Of a stretch of DNA of 64,000 nt, positions 1 through 12,800 are shown piece after piece. This stretch comes from Onthophagus taurus. Lineage: Eukaryota; Arthropoda; Insecta; Coleoptera; Scarabaeidae. Position 1 is the stretch's first letter; each line of letters begins with the position of its first letter. The notes below the pieces were generated by a model. The model was not told where the DNA came from. It did no database searches and was given only the letters and a program-made list of their open reading frames with translations. The stretch spans positions 8,189,001-8,253,000 of the forward strand of contig NC_091972.1 of the NCBI RefSeq assembly GCF_036711975.1. The letters run 5' to 3'. A program made the position numbers and the translations under genes.

Positions 1-330
1 TGAAAATGAAGAAATAATATATATACCAGATTGAAGATGAAGGATTCGTCTTTAGAATGGTATATAACACATGTTAGGTTACATGATAAAATTTATTTAC
101 AAAAAAATCGAGAAGTTAAGCTTGTTATTTCGCAAAATGTAAAAACGATTAAATGACATGAAACTTTAAAATTTCCTGGAAGGGTTGTTTATGAAAATGA
201 AGAAGCCGTTGTACATTTTTATTGAACTAAAAGTAGCTCTAATGTCAGTTCTAGTGCTAGTGTTAGCTCTACTTTTAGTTGTTATTCAGCGCTAGTTTAT
301 TTAACTTTTGGTTATAACTTTTTTTTTAAG
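1..330. repeat. Truncated copy of the 191-bp-unit foldback repeat family
   Basis: The first ~190 bases match the 191-bp tandem unit at 7114-8440, sharing landmarks such as ACCAGATTGAAGATGAA and TTTCCTGGAAGGGTT. They are followed at about 225-290 by the CTAG-rich arm (GTTCTAGTGCTAGTGTTAG) that also borders the array at 8.4 kb. The window therefore opens inside a second member of this family. The left part lies outside the window, so the number of units in this copy is unknown. Confidence 0.85.
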
Positions 331-3020
331 CGCAACTATTTTAATATTTTATTTTATTGATGTTGAAAATCAATAATAAACCCTTAAATAAGAATTGAAG
401 GGCATTTCGGCTTTATAACCAACGTGTAATATCACGGTCATGCGATTTCCAAACGAGTAAATCTATTGTCGCCCACTCAATCGAAAAACCAATGGGGCAT
501 TTTATGAACTGAATAGGTGGAGTACAAACAACTGTCATGGTCGTTTAGGTTTTGGCCACGGGGCGGTTGCATTCAGCCGAGAAATTCATTCATAGGTCTT
601 AAGAAGGAACATCTCACCCACTTCACTTTTTGTTAAGAAACAAATATAACAGATAAAAGAAGACTCAAACCGAAATGGTTTTAATGGTTGTAACAGTTTA
701 CTCGAAACGTAGGAAACGACAAATTTATTTCTCATTTTTCGGTCGTGTGCCGCTAATTTATTATCAAACCCGTCCGGAAGGAACCTTAACGTAATTAAGG
801 GTTTAAATATGCCCTCGCCATTCGAAAATAATTTTTTGATTGCTCGTTTGACACGTGACCTTATGGAGACGTTGTTGGTCGCGGCACGTGACGGGTGACG
901 CTTTTTACCGGATATGCATGACACTTTGATCGGCATTATTACATCGAACCCCTCACATATAAAATTAGTACATCGCATGACTGGTAACTTTAACCTACTT
1001 GTTTTTACAATGATAATTGAAACAATAATGAAAGATGATAAATAGTGCTAAGAAGATTTTCAAAAAAACCATCTTGTGTTTTACGCATTTAACTCATTAG
1101 CATTAATGTAACTTAAATTTGGATTTGGATAAAATTGCAATAATTTGTATGATTTAAAAGTATGAATTATAAAATTTATTTATATCAAAAAAATTTTGAA
1201 TTGTAAGGTAAATTTTTGAAACTTCGTACATTGATGGGAACCATCTTTAAACTACCAATAACACGTTGCCTACCTCGACCGATGAGAACAGCAAACATTG
1301 GCATTATCAGGAATGATTAACGTATGCGATGGTGCGCGAAGGCTCAATTAGATCTTTCGCGCAAACGAACAGCAATCATTATCATCGTCATACTAACTGG
1401 TAAAAAATGAATCGCTTCGGCTGGATATTCGTTATAATCGGATTAGAGCTGAACCGCGACCACTTTGCGACCGCTTTGCAACCGCTCTGCTCATTAGTAC
1501 TGAGATTCGGTGCTAATAATATTCAACGTAAGAACTCTCTATAGATGGTATCTTAAACCTTTAAAACAAAAATTTCTACATTCTACGCCATGAAGACTTC
1601 GTAAAAAATAAAGCTTTGATTACAGCTCTTTGTTTGTTTAGGAATTTAAAAAATGTTGATAAAATGGGATTAAGTGGAGAGAAAATATTTCGTTCCCGAC
1701 TTTGGTCGTTGAGTTTGTAACGATACCACCAAATCTGACTTTATAACGATTTTGTCACGGGAACGTTAAAAGTAAACAGAACGTGAACAAATAGTGGTGG
1801 TGGTGAGTAATGCGCCGAAGTTATAAAACGTACCTTGGTCCCGTCCTATACAGTCTGGAAGAGATAAGATAATCCGGGTGCGACGAGATATGAAATGGAG
1901 TCAACTGCAATCTAGAAATACGAAAGTACAACGCGTATCTCACATAATATATAGATGTATAAAACCGCGTATTATTTTCTATGGATAGAGGAGTAATTAA
2001 AACGTAAAATAAGGATCGTAAATAATGTTGCGTTTTAGATAAACAGTGTGATAAGACATTTTTGTTTAAAGACTACCATCTCTGACAATTTAAATATGAT
2101 TTACTTTAACACATAGCAAATACAAAAAAAAAATATTAAATCATTTACATCTTCATCAATTATTCTATGGATATTCATTTCCACCCAATTTTAACCATTC
2201 ACATACGCATCCACCCGTTCGGGTATAATTAAAAAAGCATATACCCTACTAAAATGCGACAGACCGTCGACCACCACAGTCCGTTATTTGCATAACTAAT
2301 TATGCTCCGTACCTCACTTCTCTCTCTCTCTCATCTCACTCGAATTTTCTACGCATCTCCTTTCTACTCGCTACATCCCCGATGAAGCGTTCTCTGTCTC
2401 GGGAATACCCCGCTCCTTGTCCTGAAACTCCGGTCAGTTCCGGGAGAGGCGTTTCGTATCCACTCCGATCCGAACCTCGCTTACACATACACGTACGTAG
2501 ACATAGAGGCAACAACGCACACATTTACGCACATCGTGCATACGAATGTATGCATAGCTTATGGACCCATGATTTTATCAGCCCGTCCGCTGATTGGGTA
2601 TTTACACAGGATGGGAGTGGTTTCGAGCCTGTTTAGTGTCGTATACTTATATGTGGGATGCTGAAAGATTCTGTTGGATCTTTTTAAAGAAAAGAGAGTT
2701 TATTAACTATATTTTAAGATAATGGATTCATAATGATTTAATTTGGAAAACATTTCTTATCGCATTAAATGATCTTCAGCTTAGCGCAAAAATCTTTGTT
2801 TTTCACTACTGTCTTAATCACTACATAATTCGAATGGAGAAGTAAGTAATCTTGATTATGTACTTATGTAAGATTCAGCGTTGGTGAAGTAGATCATTTT
2901 TATGTGGTCATTTCCTTCGGATTAACAAATTTCTCTTCGTTATGAAATTTGTAAACTTTTGCCAGTATTAACAATTCAACAAATCGGTGAAACTAGTCGG
3001 CAACCAGCTTTTTCCATAAA
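331..3020. other. Gene-free tract with possible regulatory islands
   Basis: No reading frame here looks protein-coding; the frames are short and compositionally ordinary. About 400-980 and 1250-1510 are GC-richer than their surroundings. A direct triplication of an 11-bp motif like GACCGCTTTGC lies near 1455-1490, and a 7-bp GCGCGAA/TTCGCGC inverted pair near 1335-1365. These could be conserved non-coding DNA, but nothing proves it. Confidence 0.4.
2265..2640. promoter_or_regulatory. Candidate enhancer or promoter island with octamer and homeodomain-like sites
   Basis: A POU-octamer-like ATTTGCAT (about 2287) directly abuts a near-palindromic TAATTA homeodomain-type core. A TCTC microsatellite and a GC-richer stretch to 2640 follow. 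Open frames exist on both strands here but neither resembles a known protein. The regulatory role is inferred from composition and motif clustering only. Confidence 0.25.
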
Positions 3021-3024
3021 ACAC

Positions 3025-4612
3025 CGTTTACTTGGTTTATCTTGCAGTACCATATAAATATTTATAATGCTTTGTACTGTTGATCATCATTATCAGTAGT
3101 ACCACTGCTTTCAGATTCTGAGTCAGATGAATTTTCGAGGAATTGAATTGGCAGTAAGATCTTCAATGCTGATGAGTCAGAGATATTTTAGGAAACAAAT
3201 GCCAGAGAGACCAGAGTTGATGGCAGTATTATGTAATAAAGATTGTAAACGGAAATGGATTGGAGGAATTTCGGTAAGATTGTATAAAAGTTAGGATTGA
3301 GGAGTGAGTTTTGCAAGTGTCGGATACATCAAAGAGCAAAATATTTGATTTTTATAGAAAATTGTAGTACCAAGATAATTTCAAGCAATCAAATTTAATT
3401 ATACACTTCTTTTTCTCTCTTCTGTCCCATACTACCTCACGGTGTTGGGTCTCCGATTCATCTTCTATAGGTATTCCTATCAGCTTTGTGTTGTTGGTGA
3501 GGTAGATCATTTTCATGTAGTCATTTTCTTCGGATTATAAAATTTTAAAATACAAACGTGAATGAAATTGTATGTTGAAACTACTTCGAGATGCTTGCTT
3601 CATTCAAATTACGGTTTTAATGGCTTATAAAACCAATGGAGTTGAGACATAATAAGTCTTATTAGAAATTTGCTATTTTCCTTTGAATCAGAAAAGGTCT
3701 AATAATAATCAGAAAAAGATATAATATAAGACAACATGTTACCCTTGATTGCGTACGCGCTGATCTTCTGTTGTCCCGATGTACATTTGATTGCCCGAAT
3801 TTGTATCCCATACTTTCCTAGATTACAAGGAATATACTGTTTGAAGGGGCACCTTCCACGGAATATAAGTAACTGTTCCTCAAAAGTTATACTTTCATTG
3901 AGTACTTGTGCATCTTATAGTGTGGGTAACCATAAATCAAAAAATCCTAAAGCTTTTTCCATTTGTACCGTTTGCTTGGTTTATCTTACAGTACTTACCA
4001 TATAAATCTTTATCATGTTAGAAAATGAAAAGTAAATACATTAATTAAATTCAGAATGTAAGTAATATCACTGATACGGAATGGGCCGAATTTACGAGGA
4101 TATATTCTTCAGAGAAATCTTCACCGCTGCCATCTGAATTGGCAGAAACATCTTTAATGCTGATGAGTCAAAGATATTTTAGGAAAAGAATGCTAGAAAG
4201 CACCAACATCTAAAATTCATAAATCCACAAACAATCATAAAGCAGCAATAGATGGCAAAACGAGTCTTTTCTGTAGCAACGTTTATGCTTGGTTTCATTA
4301 ATGTCTGATATTTATGGTTCTGTAATAAAAAATTTCTAAGTTCTTCATAACAGATTCTTTAACAGATATTAATGATTGGAAAAACTTTAGATAATCTTAA
4401 AATGTGTCGATTACATTTTGCTTTATCATATACTACGACTAGGTAAGTTCAGTTCATACTTCCTCAAACGTCTAGATCGATATAATACGCACAATGAGAT
4501 GAATGATACACTTCTGTTTCTTTCTCCTGTCTTATTCTGCCTCACGGTGTTGAGTCTCCGATTCATCTTCTATAATCTATAGGTATTGCTATCTATAGCT
4601 GTTCTTTGTACT
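3025..4612. repeat. Divergent tandem duplication of a segment of about 1 kb
   Basis: Several landmarks occur twice in the same order and orientation. TTGGTTTATCTTGCAGTAC at about 3034 recurs slightly altered at about 3975. AATGCTGATGAGTCA at about 3166 recurs at about 4158. CCTCACGGTGTTG at about 3434 recurs at about 4541. The offsets differ (about 940, 990 and 1,107 bp), so the copies have since gained and lost sequence. The ORF at 3736-4005 lies within this repeat and is not convincing as a gene. Confidence 0.7.
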
Positions 4613-4644
4613 TCAGTGACACTTTCACCCCTTTTCAGCGTATC

Positions 4645-4840
4645 TTTTCACCTTGTCTCCTTCTTTCTTTTGGTTTCATATTGAACATTTTCTTTGATAT
4701 TCTTACCTCATCCATTAGAACTAGATCACTAATCCATTTCAGCTTTTTGTCTTCTATCTCCTGTATTAGACCTTGCAAGGTTAGTACCCCTAGGTTTTCC
4801 TAGTCTTTTTCGTAGATACTTCATGCCTGCGCGCTTATTT
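4645..4840 (-). pseudogene. Non-LTR reverse-transcriptase C-terminal remnant
   Basis: The minus strand encodes a short stretch beginning KLKWISDL and continuing through MDEVRISKKMF to RRRQG. This fits the pattern common near the C-terminus of RTE/craniofacial-development-like endonuclease-reverse transcriptases (RLRWxGHVxRM...KK...GRRRxGRP). It is short and ends in a stop. It belongs to the same broad family as the remnants at 14.8, 21.5 and 43.4 kb. Confidence 0.45.
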
Positions 4841-6910
4841 TTGAGCTTCTAACTCTTATGTGAGTGAATGTAACTGGTTCTGTGTAGCTGTAATTCTGTT
4901 CAGTTCTTTCTTACTCAGCAGACAAATCCTTATTTCTGTCTACTGATTTCTCTATTATTGTTCTGAGGATGTATATGTGACCCTGTCTTTGTCTGTTAGG
5001 CAGGAATGCAATCTATCTTGACTCTTAATTGTTTTTCTAATATTATGTAGTAAAGAAAGAAATGTATAAGCAGAAGAAGAAAAAATATAAGCGGAATTCG
5101 AGCTAAACAGACTGTCCTGTAATTTTCGCAACTTTTTACTTTTGGTGGTATGTCATCTTTGCTTTCTGCTTTGCCATTTCCGGGTTTCTTTAGTGTTTCA
5201 AAATCTTCTTCTGCATCGATCACCTCCTCTTCTATTTATCGAGTCTCTATTTGTTCTTCAGTATCTTCTTCTTTAAGGCTTGCTGTGTAAGTCCATCTAT
5301 GTATTCAGTATATTTCTATTGGTTATTTGTAATTCTCCATTTTGGTACTTTATATTTTGTATTTTCTTTACATTTGCCTCTTTTGACTTCTTGATAATAT
5401 TCCAAAATTGTTTCTGTTTTTCTCTATAATTTTCGCTCAACTCCATTACAAATTATTCCCAAAGTTTCTAGTTTTCTAGCTTCCAAAGTTATATTCTTCA
5501 AACAATCCTTTTTTTAACCCTTTAACCAACAAATTAGTTTATTTAAACAGATGAGAAATAGAAGAGATGTGAATATATATTTTTCGTAAAATTAATATTC
5601 TAATTTAGAGGAAACTTTCCCCTTAATAAATAGAACCCGTTGACCATCGATAAGAAGCTTATCTCCCTAAGAAGGATTTGTAAGACAATACCCTCATCTA
5701 AGGCACTTCTCATAACTTCTAAACCCAAGTATTTGACTTTAAGATTATTAGTTTCTCCTTATTACCGAAACGCACTCAAGTATTTCTTAAACTTTTTTTT
5801 TGATATTAATAATTATTTTTTACGTTAGGTGGTAAAAATAGGGTTCCAAATGAAATAATTCTTAGTATTCGGTGGCGCTGGTCCGGACGCAAATATTTTA
5901 AATATTCACTCATCGTATACCTCTCAAACATTGACTTTGGGTTCCCTTCACGCAGCTTACGCCGACATTTACTAAAATAATTTATTTAGCAGGAAAATGT
6001 ATAACTGTCGGTAAATATTGCCACGCCAAACGGGCGCGAAGAGGATACTTTCCTCTCTCTATGTACTCGACAAATACCACCGGAGCAGTCCGTTCTTCTT
6101 CGTGCCTGTGCGAAATATTCCAGCACCCAGAAAACCCGAAAACCCTTTCCTCTTTCCGCGATTTTGCCTGCGTCTTTCCGTTCCATTTTCATTCTTCGCC
6201 CGTGTATACATTGTACATATTTGATTTGCTCCGGTACGAGAAACTCTCTACTGCTTCTTCTGAACGTTTTTAGGGTTCGCGAAGTTGAATCGAATCCAGG
6301 AAACTAAAAGTCGGTAATAATTCAACAATTTCCATACTGCATTAGACAATTTTCTAAAAAGTAAACAATTATCCGATTAAAAGTATTAATTAATTTAATT
6401 TTGTAATTATTTTATTTTAATATTTGTACAAGTAATAATACGCAATACAAATTTATTTATTTTAACAGGTTGGTAATATTTAATTAATTAAATAAATGTT
6501 TGTGGGCAATGGTTTAATTTTAACGTTATTTAATAATATCTCAAGTAATTTAAATTTTAAATCAGCAAACGCATTATTTTACCGTTAAATTATAAAGAAT
6601 GGGAGTTGAATAGATTTCGGGAAAGCTGCTGCTGGGTAAATATGGAGATCCGTTCTGTGTTATTTGTCTGAATTAGGTATTTGTTGAACCACCACTGGCA
6701 CACATTTACTAAATTCTGCACACAGTTCAGGAAAATTTCGTTTTCGCTGCACGACGGAGCGGTAGCATTCCGAATATCGTACCGCATTGTTAGAAAACGT
6801 ACCGGAACAAAAAGTTAATTAGAAAGCCACACGTTTCCGGCACGTTTTCACAGCGGGCTGATATTAAATTGCTGTGGTGAAATTTAAAGCAGCGAATGCA
6901 AAAGGTTTTT
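4841..6910. other. Gene-free tract
   Basis: No coding region is recognised. About 5860-6290 is GC-richer with overlapping open frames on both strands that share no protein-like features; it may be regulatory. The remainder is AT-rich. Confidence 0.4.
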
Positions 6911-8609
6911 TGTAAAACTTCGATAAAACGGACCTCGTTAGAACGAACTTCGGATATAACGGACTAAATATTTTTAAGTCATACTATTAATATTATCTAT
7001 TTCTTACATTATACTTTAATATTTTATATTTTCCATTGAACTAAAACTAGAACTAATACTAGAACTAGAAATAAAAAGTTTCGGATTTAGCCGTGTGTCT
7101 TCAGACGAGAGACAAGTTAAGCTTATTATTTCGTATAATGCAAAAACGATAAAATGACATAAAACTTTAAAATTTCCTGGAAGGGTTATTTATGAAAATT
7201 AAGAAATAATGTTTATACCAGATTGAAGATGAAGAATTCCTCTTTAAAATGATATATAACTCATATTAGGTTAAATAATAAAAATTATTTACAAAAAAAT
7301 CGAGAAGTTAAGCTTGTTATTTCGCATAATGTAAAAACGATGAAATGATATCAAACTTTAAAATTTCCTGGAAGGGTTATTTATGAAAATGATGAAATAA
7401 TGTTTATACCAGCTTGAAGATGAAAGATTCCTCTTTAAAATGATATATAACACTTGTTAGGTTATATTATAAAAATTATTTACAAATAAATCGAGAATTT
7501 AAGCTTGTTATTTGGCATAATGTAAAAAGGATAAAATGACATAAAACTTTAAAATTTCCTGGAAGGGATATTTATGAAAATGAAGAAATAATGTTTATAC
7601 CAGATTGAAGATGAAGAATTACTCTTTAAAATGATATATAACACTTGTTAGGTTATATTATAAAAATTATTTACAAACAAATCGAGAATTTAAGCTTGTT
7701 ATTTAGCATAATGTAAAAAGGATAAAATGACATAAAACTTTAAAATTTCCTAGAAGGGTTATTTATGAAAATGAAGAAATAATGTTTATACCAGATTGAA
7801 GATGAAGAATTCCTCTTTAAGATGATATATAACACTTGTTAGGTTATATTATAAAAATTATTTACAAACAAATCGAGAATTTAAGCTTGTTATTTGGCAT
7901 AATGTAAAAAGGATAAAATGACATAAAACTTTAAAATTTCCTGGAAGGGTTATTTATGAAAATGAAGAAATAATGTTTATACCAGATTGAAGATGAAGAA
8001 TTCCGCTTTAAAATGATATATAACTCACGTTAGGTTAGATAATAAAAATTATTTACAAAAAAATCGAGAATTTAAGCTTGTTATTTGGCATAATGTAAAA
8101 AGGATAAAATGACATAAAACTTTAAAATTTCCTGGAAGGGTTATTTATGAAAGTGAAGAAATAATGCTTATACCAACGTGAAGATGAAAGATTCCTCTTT
8201 AAAATGATATATAACTTACATTAGGTTAAATAATAAAAATTATTTACAAAAAAATCGAGAAGTTAAGCTTGTTATTTCGGATAATGTAAAAACGATTAAA
8301 TGACATAAAACTTTAAAAATTCTTGGAAGAGTTATTTATGAAAATGAAGAAATAATATTTATACCAGATTGAAGATGAAGAATTCTTCTTTAAAATGATA
8401 TATATCTCTCACTACGTTAGATTATAAAAATTATTTACTTCTAGATCTAGTGTTATATCTAGTGTTAGTTCTAATTTTAGGTATTATTCAGCTTTATTGT
8501 TGTATATTTTTCATTGAAAGCCAAATTAAAATTTTTTTTGTATAACAGTCTTTTGGCTATAATGGACACTCCCTTCTCCGTATGATTGTTATATCAAAGC
8601 TTTACTGTA
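6911..8609. mobile_element. Non-autonomous element with pogo/Tigger-like ends enclosing a tandem array
   Basis: The left end contains GTAAAACTTCGATAAAACGG and the right end, read inward on the other strand, contains TACAGTAAAGCTTTGATATA. Together these resemble imperfect terminal inverted repeats of the CAGTAAAACCTCGATATAACG type seen in pogo/Tigger-like Tc1/mariner elements. Just inside lie CTAG-rich arms (about 7030-7100 and 8438-8500), then seven 191-bp units. No transposase is encoded. The same right end recurs at about 11,610-11,666. Confidence 0.6.
7114..8440. repeat. Array of seven 191-bp tandem units
   Basis: The landmark GATTGAAGATGAA or a close variant starts at 7221, 7412, 7603, 7794, 7985, 8176 and 8367, every interval being exactly 191 bp. 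Unit starts at AAGTTAAGC (7114, 7305) give the same period. The units differ by scattered substitutions and almost no indels. Because 191 is not a multiple of three and stops are frequent, the array is non-coding. Confidence 0.97.
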
Positions 8610-9430
8610 ATTCTTCATATAACAATAAAAACAAAAATTTTTTATTAGAAGTACGTAATTAGATTTTGTATAAACACAGAGTTATCAAAATTAGAAAGCA
8701 AAGTTCAATCACGGCGACAAACATCACTACAAAATGTAATTGAAACAACATTTTACGAAGTGTAAACCTCGCATCCCGGCATTAACCAAAACGATGGTGG
8801 CCTCGTTAATTTATTTAATCGTGCCCAGCGTACGTTTCCTGTATTTTTCACATTTTCCCTCGAATGCAAATTTATCGAAAATGATTAATCGATTCGATAC
8901 ATTAGTTCTGTAGGCATTAATTTAATGATATATTAACTGAGCACACGAGGGCCGTTTGACTGGCAGCTTTCCGAATAACCGGGCCTATTATAAAATATAA
9001 CGTCGGGCCAAAACGTTATCACGAGTTCCGATCACAGTTTACGTTTCCCAAACTGATTGATAGGGAACGGTTTCATCAAAAACAACGCTTGTATTTTGGA
9101 CGGGCAGCGTGATCTCGACTCCCGTCAACTATGTTTATTTATTATTCGATCATTATATACGTTTGTGTACGTTTCGATGCCGAAAATAAAACGTTTGACG
9201 TTACAGCCAAACCTGAAAGTAGCGAACGCGAGCACGTTATTGCCTCTATGAAGATTTTTTTTTGTAAAATCATTGTATCCCAAAATATGAATTTTCATCG
9301 AAATAAAATGTTTAAAAATAGTTATTTATGTATCAAGGGTGTGTATATCTCAAATTTTGCTTTTCTTGAAAGGATTAATCTGGTTAATATCGTTTTGTCT
9401 GTTTTGCAGGCTTTTCTGATTTTTTTTTCT
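8610..9430. other. Gene-free tract
   Basis: Nothing here is recognisable as coding. About 8750-9060 is moderately GC-rich and contains homeodomain-type AATTAAT/TTAATGA cores, which may be regulatory. Frames at 9057-9454 read through low-complexity sequence and are not supported. Confidence 0.35.
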
Positions 9431-9870
9431 CTTTTCAGTGGGGTGAGTGTATGATTTAGATGAGGGTGCACACAGCACCAACTATTAAAATATTCATGGT
9501 AAGCGTGGTGCTCGACGGACGTGTCAGCAGGTCTAAATTGGGGCGACTATCGCGGCGCGCCAGAAGTGCAGGCGCACTTCTATCGGCGCCGACAGACGAG
9601 CGCCGCCGCCGCCGCCCCCTACGGCGTGCGCCCCCCTTAGTAAACACTAGACCAGTCGGCCCGCAGTACCAAACCCACCCCCAGCTTCGAAACCCTTCGC
9701 CCGCCGTCCCCTCGGAACTTGTCCAAACAATGTTCTCATCAATCAAATACCACCCACACCCCGTACCCGACCCGTACACGACCCACCTCCCCACAGACAC
9801 AACCAGAGCCCCAATACATATACGTAAAAGTAACCCCCCATATACAATTTTAGTAAGTGAAAACATCGAA
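9430..9870. promoter_or_regulatory. GC-rich island, possible promoter or untranslated exon
   Basis: This is the strongest GC island in the left 13 kb, with CpG-rich runs around 9545-9640, a CGCCGC repeat, and a short inverted repeat (AGAAGTGC/GCACTTCT) near 9560. A donor-like ATG/GTAAGC occurs near 9498. Open frames run on both strands (plus 9460-9957, minus 9456-9866). That is expected of stop-poor GC-rich DNA, and neither product resembles a known protein. Confidence 0.3.
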
Positions 9871-12800
9871 AGCGATGATTTGAAATGCTTACGCCGAAAA
9901 GTTATAATGAGAAAAAGATTTCTTTTAAAGGGAGATTTTAAAATCGGATATCCTTGACAGTTTTGTATAAAATACGATTTATTTGCGTGGGAGGGGAATT
10001 ACACAAAAAAAATATAATAAAAAGCCGAACGAAAAAGTCAATATTGAATAAGACTGTAACAACTACACGGATGTTAACAAAGAACACGAGGTACAAACAT
10101 GACTTTTGGCAAAAACATTTATAAATAGATCTTTAACAATACCCATGACATCTTTCAAACGAATAATAGACCATTTTTTTTCTTCAAAATATACCTTACA
10201 TCTTCTGCAAGATCGATTCACTTTAACATTAGAGGTTTTTGGAATTTTGGAACATTTACCTACTACATAACTCATCCTATTAAAATAATGTTAAATAATT
10301 ACAAATTAAATTTCTAACTCTAATACAGCCATTGATTTAAATCTCCATAATAAATTTACGATTACTATAATAAATTTATTCAACTATATAAACTTCATTG
10401 CAACAATGAATGAAGATGAGCTGAAGAAGTTAAACTAGCAATCTTTTTAGTACACTGCCTATTGTCATTAGCCTAGAGAGTGGTCCCTAGAATCGCTTTA
10501 TACGCAATCCGTTCGAGCCCGGACAATTTGTCACGGCTTATTCTCACGTGACCCGCCTTGTTTGTCCCCTACTGTAACCTACTACAAGCCGGACGAAAGC
10601 CCATAATATATGCCCTAATTACGTCAACTGATGATATTTATTACCGATGAAGACCAATTGCCCTCCTCCCCTTTCGAATGATACATTACTCCCGCGGATA
10701 GGTAAATGTGGGAACAACCCATTAAACAGTTTGACATAAGCTATTAATTATTATTATTACTACTACGTTTTGTTAAGATTAATGTTCAATTTCAGTAAAT
10801 ATTATTATATTTAATTGTGATATAAAAATAAATAATTTCTTGTATACGTTAAATTTAAAATCTAAAAATTAACTCCTATAAGCAAATTTCAGTTTGTATT
10901 CTTCGAGCAGTTACTACTCATACTTACATAGTAACCATGTATTTTATATGCTTGATGCTACAAGATAAATATGCCACATAAAAATTCAACCATGAGATTT
11001 TGATGCATCAATACGTTTTGAGATTTCACAATCCATTTTGATTATTTGAAGCATTATGTGCATGGGTATTACTCTGAAACCATCAATTTGCTGTAACTTT
11101 TAGAATAGTTGTCAAATATATAAATATAAAGAACCTTTTTCAAAGACATCAAAAATATAGGAGTATTAGAGGCCAAGAAGCTTTTAATGTGAGTGTATAA
11201 ATTGCAACTGGCAATATATGAATGCAGTAATCATAGTTATGAAACTACTATGCACTTGCATTGTTAGTTTTAGTGTAATAGTGCTAGTGCAAAACTAGAA
11301 CTAACACTAGACCGAGAACTAGAAACATTCGGATTTAGCCGCACGTCTCTCAAGACGGCTAAACCCGAATGATTCTAGTTCTAGGTTTTGTCTTAGTTCT
11401 TGTGATAGTGCTAGTATAAAACTAGAACTAACTAGGGCTAACTACCACTGTCACTAGAACTAACATTAGACCCAGAACTAAAAACATTCAGGTTTAGCCT
11501 TCCTAAGAGAAGTACGGCTAAACGGAATGTTTCTAGTTGTAGATCTAGCGTTAGTTCTAGCACTAGGACTGTGTTAATCTAGTTTTATTTGTTATTCAGG
11601 GCTATTTTTCTTGAGCTATAACGGACACTTCCCCGTATTGATCCGTTATATTGAGGTTTTACTGTAATGTCAAATTATATTGACATGTTGCATTTCAGTG
11701 TTGTTTCATGTTGCTGAAATTCACTGTATTTGTAGCACAATAGAAATATAATAGTCCATAATTGGTTTTCTTAAACAACACTAATAAACGTTTTAAGATC
11801 CAAAAAAGCTTACATTTATGAGAAATTTCAAGAAAAATAATACAGAAATTCTTCAAGATCCTTTAATAACCTTCAAGTTTGGCAGAAAAAGTGGGAGCAT
11901 ACATCCTTCACAAAGTGAGTGTAAGAAACCATGCTGATATTAATTACTATATGTTACAAAGGACATATCGAGCGTGTATTGACTTAACAGCTATTTGCAA
12001 TTTAATCAAGATCTATGCGTATATCACGGCAGTCTTCAAAGTTAAAAAGAGACATAAAAGACACAGTTGTGTGAAAAAGCACCGCCTCAGATTCGTTTTA
12101 TTTCAGACAATGTATGACAACTTCTGAATAGACGCCTGAAAGCTGAAGGGGTTCCTATTCGGGGCTAAGAGCCCTTATCCGGCGATCTACATAAATTAAA
12201 TATAATTGAATCCAATTTGAACATTAATCCCTTTGTTTTGTCTTAATTTATATTCTTTATCTGCATGTCACTACATCTACATCAGGTCTTGAGGAGTCTC
12301 AATAAAATGGGATACTTCGAAAAAGTGGCGTGAACGGATGGTTTCGGAGCAGAGGTCCCCCCTCTGCCTCGAATCTGTAAATAGAACCGGGTATCAGGAT
12401 TAACGGGATAATTTTACAAATACCTATGCTTGTTATTATCATTCTTTCTAGATGTTATTGCGAACATTCTCAATCCTGCAATGAGAATATCATAGAAGAG
12501 AATAAGTCTTGGAAAGAACGACTTTACAAATAAGTGTCATTAATTTTACAAACAGACAAAATAACTTATGGTCGAAAGATATTGATTTACTTATTCCATT
12601 ACATTGTAAACGACCACGCTTCAGTCGTATTCAATAAATTAATCCTACGAGAAATTTACTAAACTATTCAAAACAAAAAAAAACAGATTCATTGTGTTAA
12701 AAATCTCTCTTCTAGATAGGATATAGCAAAGAATTTATTAGAATCATGTATTCGTTCACATTATTTGATGTACTTGTTTAATGGTCCATTATTGCTACCT

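Noticed and set aside
7114-8440. CRISPR-like array
   Set aside because: Units are contiguous 191-bp repeats without unique spacers, in a eukaryotic genome.
9456-9957. Overlapping 136- and 165-codon frames as genes
   Set aside because: Both strands are open because the DNA is GC-rich; neither product has domain-like features.
10465-10525. Possible tRNA with A-box-like TAGCCTAGAGAGTGG and B-box-like GTTCGAGCCC
   Set aside because: The T-stem does not pair with a 7-nt loop and no acceptor stem forms.
11879-12127. 82-codon frame as a small gene
   Set aside because: It has no recognisable domain, ordinary composition for random AT-rich DNA, and no splice or promoter context.
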